Below are positions 58,735-64,000 of a stretch of DNA of 64,000 nt, piece after piece. Position 1 is the stretch's first letter. Each line of letters starts with the position of its first letter. Origin of the DNA: Spirosoma endbachense (GTDB taxonomy: Bacteria > Bacteroidota > Bacteroidia > Cytophagales > Spirosomataceae); the NCBI RefSeq assembly GCF_010233585.1, contig NZ_CP045997.1, positions 4,493,332 through 4,557,331 of the forward strand, read 5' to 3'. Both the position numbers and the translations under genes were made by a program. The notes under the pieces are model-generated. The model was not told where the DNA came from and searched no databases. It saw only the letters and a list, made by a program, of their open reading frames with translations.

Positions 58735-60651
58735 TTATAAAGCTGAAACATCAGCCCGTTTTTCGTAGCCAACAAAATCAAGATTTTCGGTGATGCGGGT
58801 ACCCTCCTGGGCTAATGTAGTCATGTATAAATCGATCCGGCTCTTCGCTGTATCCAGATCCGAATTGTTGAGGTTGATATTCAGCAAATCAATAAACCAG
58901 GGTGGTTTTACCTCGCTCAGGATGTACACATCCGCTATTTCGCGGGCAATGGGCAGCGTGGTACTCTTCGATGATTCATACACATCTTTCGTATCGGCTT
59001 TCAGCAGTTTATCGTACTCCTGGTCCAGCAATTTTATATATAGAGCCTCCGAAAAAACAGTTCCAGCGCTGGTGTCCGTTTCCGAATCTGCCTCGGTAAT
59101 AATTGCTCCTTTATGAACCCATTCCCAGAGAATACTCAAGCGGATTTCGCCGGTAGCCATATCCTCCATGAGATAGAGAATATCATCATTGCCAAAGAAA
59201 TCGGCCGGTTTCAGCGCAGCAGCCTGCATTCCCTGTCCGAAGGCATTTCCATATTGCAGGGCAACGCTCAACAGGTTACGCGCACCCCGAATATCGGTTG
59301 GTGCCGGTTCGATCAGAATTAGCCCATCGGCGTCCTGCTGGGTGTAGGAAAGTCGTGGAAACTCCCGTCCTAACTGATTAGCGTCACCCACTTTCTCCCA
59401 AACAGGCCGTACAATATGCACCATTTTCCAGTGGGCTACCCATTTTCCGCTGGCTCCCTCCCGTTGCTCACGCTCGGCACCGGCGACGGCTTTTTTCATA
59501 CTGGCCGACACCCCTTCTTCAGAACCCACGGGTATGTTCGGTTCCATTCCACCCTGCCACAGTGCAAAATTGCCATTGATATCCGGCGTATTGACGGTGC
59601 GCCGGACGCGATCTTCGTAGTTACGCATGTAGCCATACGTCATGGTAATGGCTTCAATATTGGGATTGACAAAGTCTGTATCCCAGGCCATTGCATCAGA
59701 AACGCTGTTGATGTAGTCCCATCGGCCGGTATTATAGCCCACGAAATGTTTGCCAAGAGCCGCCCGAATTTCCATCAACTGGTGGGTTGCTTCGAGTTGT
59801 TCGACGAGCACATACACTTTAATCGTACCCGCTTCCAGACCAAGATGGTCCTCAAGTGCATCAAGCAGGCTACCCCAAACCCCAGCCTCTTCGGCCGTCT
59901 GAATTTTGGGCAGGTACAACACAATGGACGACCCGTTTTTTTGCAGTTCTTTATAGTTGTTCACGACATAAAGGGTCGGATCAACAATGGAAGCTGCCAT
60001 GGCCACTCCATCGGCATCCCGAATATGCCGGTCGTCGAGGTGAAGGCCGCGCGCCCGAAAGATCTTAGTCGTGAAGTTGAGCTGCGATTCCCAGTCCGTG
60101 ACAATATCACGACCTAAAAACGACTTCGACCAGCGGTTCATTTCTTCGGCCACCTTCGCGGCTACTTTCAGAAATACCGGATCTTTATGAATGGCCAGCT
60201 TGAGGTTCCGCTGATTATCGAGCGACATGGTCGAAATCTGCCCCAGGGCATCCTCGCCATCAAACATCCAGCCATCAGCCCCGGAAAGCAACGCATAGGC
60301 TACGTTTCGAATGCTACTTTCGACGGGTGTATCGGGTTTTGCCGCTGGGCCTGTACCCTGAATCCATTGCCGCTGCAAATCGGCAGGAATAACAGAGCCT
60401 TCAAATTTCCCCTCGCGCGCATCCTGAACCTTTATGTCTGTTCCGGGGATTGTGCTTTCCGGGTCCAGAAAAGTAATCCTTGTTTTATTTTGCTGACGTG
60501 CAGCCCGGCGCTGCATCCGGGTAGCCATGACCTCTTTAATACGTTTGTTAAAGTGGGCCAATGCAGACAGAGCCGAAAGTGCTTCGGGGGTATAAACGTC
60601 AGGATAAGCCTCTTTCAGGTTGTCGCGGATTATAAAATCGTTGTAGCTCAT
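58735..60651 (-). CDS. Malate synthase family protein, divergent
   Basis: 638 residues, longer than MSA-type malate synthases (about 530). Family signatures: 'RARGLHLDDRHI' (199-210), VLVEQLEATHQLMEI (281-295), GRWDYI (309-314, usually NCGRWDYIF) and LMEDMATGEI (494-503), whose Asp497 corresponds to the catalytic base, followed by LWEWVHKGA. However the usual 'GTWVAHPGL' signature reads GKWVAHWKM (402-410), so Pro-Gly-Leu is replaced by Trp-Lys-Met. Malate synthase condenses glyoxylate and acetyl-CoA. The active-site Asp, Glu and Arg positions look kept, so a condensing enzyme of related or altered substrate is likely. Probably in an operon with the MFS, ALDH and ADH genes upstream. Confidence 0.78.
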   Translation of the reverse strand: MSYNDFIIRDNLKEAYPDVYTPEALSALSALAHFNKRIKEVMATRMQRRAARQQNKTRITFLDPESTIPGTDIKVQDAREGKFEGSVIPADLQRQWIQGTGPAAKPDTPVESSIRNVAYALLSGADGWMFDGEDALGQISTMSLDNQRNLKLAIHKDPVFLKVAAKVAEEMNRWSKSFLGRDIVTDWESQLNFTTKIFRARGLHLDDRHIRDADGVAMAASIVDPTLYVVNNYKELQKNGSSIVLYLPKIQTAEEAGVWGSLLDALEDHLGLEAGTIKVYVLVEQLEATHQLMEIRAALGKHFVGYNTGRWDYINSVSDAMAWDTDFVNPNIEAITMTYGYMRNYEDRVRRTVNTPDINGNFALWQGGMEPNIPVGSEEGVSASMKKAVAGAEREQREGASGKWVAHWKMVHIVRPVWEKVGDANQLGREFPRLSYTQQDADGLILIEPAPTDIRGARNLLSVALQYGNAFGQGMQAAALKPADFFGNDDILYLMEDMATGEIRLSILWEWVHKGAIITEADSETDTSAGTVFSEALYIKLLDQEYDKLLKADTKDVYESSKSTTLPIAREIADVYILSEVKPPWFIDLLNINLNNSDLDTAKSRIDLYMTTLAQEGTRITENLDFVGYEKRADVSAL

Positions 60652-60710
60652 TCTATCTGAATTAGAAAGTACGCAAAATATGATTAATGGTTAAAAATGA
60701 ACAAGTAGGA

Positions 60711-61982
60711 CTATTCTTCCAGGAAGTTCAAATCCTTGCCAAATGTCTCCTCCATCTTCCAGAGGCCAAGAAACGCAATTGTAATCGTTATGAAGCCTAA
60801 AAGTCCTGCTCCTGACACCAAACCGAGGTGTTCCTTGAACAGCAGGAATAAAGGCGTCATGATATTTATGCTCCCTCTAACAAAATTTGGGACCGTTGTT
60901 GCGACCGTTGCCCGTAGGTTCGTACCAAATTGTTCAGCCGCAATCGTGACGAATAAAGCCCAGTAGCCAACCCCAAAACCAAGGCAGGAGCATACCGCAT
61001 AGAACATAACTTCCGAATGCAACGGTACAAACAAATACACAGTTATCAGCACTGCGGTCAGGACCAGAAAGAGAAACAAAATCTTTTTCCGGCTGCCAAC
61101 GTACTGGCTTAGAATGCCACTGGACAAATCGCCGATGGCTAAACCAATGTATTCCCACATGACTGCTTTACCCGCTACTATGGGCACATCGACGTTCAAC
61201 GCTTTTCCAAATTCTGGCGAGAACGTCATCAGGATTCCAGCAACGAACCAGACGGGTAAGCCAATAAGAATGCAACGGAGGTATTTAAAAAACTGTTTTT
61301 GTGACGAAAATAAGTGAAGGAAATTACCGCGGGAAACCGATTGCTCCTTCACTTTCGTGAAAATACCGGATTCAAAAACGCTGACCCGCATAACCAGTAA
61401 CAACAAACCAAGCCCCCCTCCGATGAAATAAGCATTCCGCCAGGCAAATTGTTCGGCAATAAAATAAGCCAATACGGCCCCTAAAAGCCCCACAGACGCC
61501 ACCAATGACGTGCCATATCCCCGAATTTCTTTGGGTAACACCTCAGCTACCAACGTAATACCGGCCCCTAGCTCGCCCGCCAGGCCAATGCCAGCCACCA
61601 GCCGAAGTATGGCATATTGATCGACCGACGTAACAAATCCATTGGCAATATTGGCCAGCGAGTAAATTAAAATTGATCCGAACAATACAGAGAGTCGCCC
61701 CCGTTTATCGCCCAAAATCCCCCACAGAATACCCCCGATGAGCAGTCCGCCCATTTGCATGTTGATCAGATAAATCCCTTTCGTTAGCATGTCTGCATCC
61801 GAAACGCCCAAGTCTTTAAGGCTCTGGACCCGGACAATGCTAAATAAAAGCAGGTCGTATATATCAACGAAATAGCCCAGGGCGGCAACGATTACCGGAA
61901 TCTGAAATAACAGGCGTAAGGTCGACGGCTTGGGGATCATTTTTACTTTTTGCGGATTGTCTTCGTAGATGGGCTCAATCAT
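60711..61982 (-). CDS. MFS metabolite:proton symporter
   Basis: 423 residues from the ATG at 61982 (MIEPIYEDNPQ); the open frame extends further but overlaps the end of the aldehyde dehydrogenase gene. Twelve helices; the MFS loop motif is 'GILGDKRGRLSVLFGS' (after helix 2) and 'RLVAGIGLAGELGAGITLVAEVLP' in part (GIGLAGELGAGITLVAE) as in the metabolite:H+ symporter/sugar-type families. Probably imports an organic acid or sugar acid used by the nearby dehydrogenases. Gap of 28 bp to the upstream gene and 59 bp to the downstream gene, so an operon is likely. Confidence 0.88.
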   Translation of the reverse strand: MIEPIYEDNPQKVKMIPKPSTLRLLFQIPVIVAALGYFVDIYDLLLFSIVRVQSLKDLGVSDADMLTKGIYLINMQMGGLLIGGILWGILGDKRGRLSVLFGSILIYSLANIANGFVTSVDQYAILRLVAGIGLAGELGAGITLVAEVLPKEIRGYGTSLVASVGLLGAVLAYFIAEQFAWRNAYFIGGGLGLLLLVMRVSVFESGIFTKVKEQSVSRGNFLHLFSSQKQFFKYLRCILIGLPVWFVAGILMTFSPEFGKALNVDVPIVAGKAVMWEYIGLAIGDLSSGILSQYVGSRKKILFLFLVLTAVLITVYLFVPLHSEVMFYAVCSCLGFGVGYWALFVTIAAEQFGTNLRATVATTVPNFVRGSINIMTPLFLLFKEHLGLVSGAGLLGFITITIAFLGLWKMEETFGKDLNFLEE

Positions 61983-62010
61983 GGTGATTTTCTCGTTTGA
62001 ACGCGTTTGA

Positions 62011-63489
62011 TTAGTTGATACCCCCAAAGCACAGATACTTGATCTCCATGAAGTAATCCATGCCATATTTGGAGCCTTCACGACCTACACCAGACTCTTT
62101 GATACCCCCAAACGGAGCCACTTCTGTTGAGATCATTCCTTCATTGATGCCCACCATGCCATAATCCAAAGCCTCGGCAACCCGCCAGCAACGCGCAATG
62201 TCTTTGCTATAGAAATAAGCGGCCAGACCATATGGCGTATCATTAGCCAACTGGACCACTTCCTGCTCGGAAGTAAATCGGGCAATTGGCGCTACCGGCC
62301 CAAAGACTTCTTCGCGGGCAATGATCATATTGGGGGTTATGTCGGTCAGTACGGTCGGCTGGAAAAATAACCCATCCATTTCGTTGCCGCCCACAATGAC
62401 TTTGGCTCCTTTCGAGAGCGCATCTTCCAGATGGTGTTTTACTTTGTTTAAGCCTTTTTCGTTGATCAACGGTCCCATTTGGGCGTCCGTATCCAGGCCA
62501 TTCCCTACGCGAAGCGCAGCAACCGCCTTGGAAAGTTTCCCAACAAATTCGTCGTAAACTGCATCGTGCACATAGAGCCGATTGACGCATACGCAGGTCT
62601 GGCCATTGTTCCGGAATTTGGACGCCATTGCCCCGACTACCGCGGCATCGATGTCGGCATCGTCGAAAACAATAAACGGGGCATTACCGCCCAACTCAAG
62701 CGATATTTTCTTCAGATTCGACGCGCACTGGCTCATCAAAAGCTTGCCAATGGCGGTAGACCCCGTAAATGACAACTTACGTACGTTCCGATTTTCGCAT
62801 AGTTCCTGACCGACTTCCGCATTTTTGGACGTCGTAACGGTGTTGTAAACGCCCGGTGGGAAACCGGCCTTTTCGGCCAGATACGAAATGGCAAGCGCGG
62901 TAAGGGGGGTTTCGGACGGTGGTTTTACAACCACAGGACTACCGGCTGCCAGCGCCGGGCCCACTTTCCGGGTAATCATGGCCAGTGGAAAATTCCAGGG
63001 CGTAATGGCCGCGACCACACCAATAGACTGCTTGATGACAACCAGGCGCTTGTCTTTCGTATTGGCCGGGATAACGTCCCCGTATGTACGTTTCGCTTCT
63101 TCGGCAAACCACTCGATGAATGAGGCCCCATAATCGACCTCGCCCCGGCTTTCGGCTAATACCTTTCCGCACTCCATCGTCATCAGCCTTGCCAGTTCGT
63201 CTTTATTCTCCAGAATCAGGGCGAACCATTTTTTTAGCAAGTTCGACCGTTCTCTGGCCGTCAGATCCCGATAAGCAGGCCAGGCGGCATGCGCTGCGTC
63301 GATAGCCGCCCGTACATCAGCACTACCCATGTCGGTTACGGTGGCCAATACCGAACCAGTTGCGGGATTGATCACATCAAAGGTTTCTCCGCTGGCGGCC
63401 TGGACCCACATTCCGTTTACGTACGACTGGGTTCTAATCAGCGAATTGGTTTCCATTAGGCCGGGCGATGGGCTGGTTGAGTTCATCAT
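62011..63489 (-). CDS. NAD(P)-dependent aldehyde dehydrogenase (succinate-semialdehyde type)
   Basis: 492 residues; start ATGATG at 63489, overlapping the stop of the upstream gene by one base (TAATG). ALDH superfamily: 'AITPWNFPLAMITRKVGPALAAG' in part (ITPWNFPLAMITRK), 'LSFTGSTAIGKLL', catalytic Glu in ISLELGGNAPFIV (about 262), Cys299 in NGQTCVCVNR, and 'EVFGPVAPIARF'. Closest in appearance to succinate-semialdehyde/glycolaldehyde dehydrogenases, but substrate cannot be fixed from sequence. Cytoplasmic; middle of the ADH-ALDH-MFS-malate-synthase-like operon. Confidence 0.9.
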   Translation of the reverse strand: MMNSTSPSPGLMETNSLIRTQSYVNGMWVQAASGETFDVINPATGSVLATVTDMGSADVRAAIDAAHAAWPAYRDLTARERSNLLKKWFALILENKDELARLMTMECGKVLAESRGEVDYGASFIEWFAEEAKRTYGDVIPANTKDKRLVVIKQSIGVVAAITPWNFPLAMITRKVGPALAAGSPVVVKPPSETPLTALAISYLAEKAGFPPGVYNTVTTSKNAEVGQELCENRNVRKLSFTGSTAIGKLLMSQCASNLKKISLELGGNAPFIVFDDADIDAAVVGAMASKFRNNGQTCVCVNRLYVHDAVYDEFVGKLSKAVAALRVGNGLDTDAQMGPLINEKGLNKVKHHLEDALSKGAKVIVGGNEMDGLFFQPTVLTDITPNMIIAREEVFGPVAPIARFTSEQEVVQLANDTPYGLAAYFYSKDIARCWRVAEALDYGMVGINEGMISTEVAPFGGIKESGVGREGSKYGMDYFMEIKYLCFGGIN

Positions 63490-64000
63490 TAGAAAGTGAT
63501 TATCTGGCGAATTGCGTCACCTTTTGCCAGGCGTTCAAACCCTTCATTTACATCATCTAAGCCTAACTTATGCGTCATCAGTTTGTCGACTGGAAGACGG
63601 CCGGACTGGTACAGCGCGATATAGGCGGGAATATCCCGAACGGGAACACAACTACCTATGTATGAACCCTGTAATGTTCGTTCATCGGCCACCAGTTTCG
63701 TTGGCGAGAACTGCATCATTTTGCTGGGGTGTGGTAATCCAGCCGTAACGGTTTTACCACCCCGGCCCGTAGCATTATAGGTAAATTCCAGCGCCTGAAC
63801 GACACCCGCAAACTCAAAACCGACATCTACCCCACCACGTGTAAGGTCTTTCACCTGCTCTACAGCCTCCGGCTGCGACGAGTCTATCGCTTCATGGGCG
63901 CCTAGCTCAAGCGCTTTAGCAAGCTTTTCTTTATTGACATCGGCGACAATAACCTTGCTGGCTCCACCGGCAAGCGCCCCTAATAAGGCAGCAAAGCCAA
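63489..64000 (-). CDS. Zinc-type alcohol dehydrogenase, C-terminal part (cut by window end)
   Basis: The frame is open from the window end (64000) to the stop at 63489, giving the last ~170 residues of a medium-chain dehydrogenase. It reads GFAALLGALAGGASKVIVAD (Rossmann turn), 'LELGAHEAIDSSQPEAVEQV', 'GGVDVGFEFAGVVQALE', and ends 'HKLGLDDVNEGFERLAKGD'. The catalytic zinc ligands lie in the missing N-terminal part. Similar to class III/Zn alcohol dehydrogenases (for example aryl- or 4-hydroxybutyrate-type). The aldehyde product would suit the adjoining ALDH. Confidence 0.9.
   Translation of the reverse strand, partial: GFAALLGALAGGASKVIVADVNKEKLAKALELGAHEAIDSSQPEAVEQVKDLTRGGVDVGFEFAGVVQALEFTYNATGRGGKTVTAGLPHPSKMMQFSPTKLVADERTLQGSYIGSCVPVRDIPAYIALYQSGRLPVDKLMTHKLGLDDVNEGFERLAKGDAIRQIITF

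Noticed and set aside
59416..60117. 233-codon open frame antisense to the malate-synthase-like gene
   Set aside because: Shadow of a well-supported gene; no recognisable domain and no ribosome binding site.
1..64000. CRISPR arrays, insertion sequences, prophage or defence islands
   Set aside because: No spaced direct repeats, transposases, integrases, phage structural genes or known defence genes were found; gene content and spacing look like core chromosome.

Overview
The window looks like an ordinary chromosomal segment of a Bacteroidetes bacterium of the Cytophagales, most like Spirosoma and its relatives. This rests on family content rather than any database search: a large protein ending in a CHU_C (gliding-motility / type IX secretion sorting) domain, DUF3822 beside coaD, DUF4403, DUF4126, DUF1080, DUF3820, a HtpG with Bacteroidetes-style flanks, many lipoproteins, promoters of the TAnnTTTG type, and roughly 50 % GC. 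I see no insertion sequence, prophage, CRISPR array, tRNA or rRNA.

Layout. 1-7.2 kb: a secreted S9 peptidase converges on a block of three minus-strand exported lipoprotein genes (TIM-barrel-like protein, large helical-repeat protein, formylglycine-generating-enzyme family protein). 7.3-8.7 kb: a stand-alone, catalytically odd trpC and a decayed gene. 8.8-14 kb: a giant M14 carboxypeptidase, then nucleoside hydrolase and a NUP-family protein. 14-19 kb: GT-C membrane glycosyltransferase and FkbM methyltransferase tail to tail, M20 peptidase, DUF1624 acyltransferase. 19.4-26 kb: thioredoxin-reductase-like FNR plus [2Fe-2S] ferredoxin, RidA, GNAT, HTH_42 glycosylase-like protein, DinB, bicupin, SDR, DUF3820. 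26-34.5 kb: DUF4403 lipoprotein, MtfA-like metallopeptidase, DUF1080, coaD with DUF3822, Nudix, CBS pair, RecD-like helicase, DUF4126. 34.7-44 kb: CHU_C protein, htpG, rhodanese, bestrophin, dapF, rplS, nnr (NADHX repair). 44-47.6 kb: feoA-feoB and a TSUP transporter. 48-53.6 kb: cytochrome c maturation operon (ccmB, ccmC, ccmD-like, ccmE, ccmF/ccsA) with a broken toxin-antitoxin pair lodged inside it. 53.7-57 kb: CNNM/CBS membrane protein and a multi-PAS histidine kinase. 57.5-64 kb: leuB, a divergent malate-synthase-family gene, MFS transporter, aldehyde dehydrogenase, and a zinc alcohol dehydrogenase cut by the window end.

The most notable observations are: (1) a TrpC homologue that has lost several active-site residues; (2) a CcmE whose haem-binding motif is CxxxY instead of HxxxY; (3) a toxin pseudogene (stop codon plus frameshift) next to an intact antitoxin inside the ccm operon; (4) a perfect 42-bp inverted repeat between two convergent genes, and a second 26-bp hairpin that contains both stop codons of another convergent pair; (5) an overlapping pair of exported lipoproteins of unknown function beside an exported FGE-type protein with both catalytic cysteines; (6) a malate-synthase-like enzyme with an altered signature, in a likely operon with alcohol and aldehyde dehydrogenases. 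I did not find a clear new defence or mobile system.
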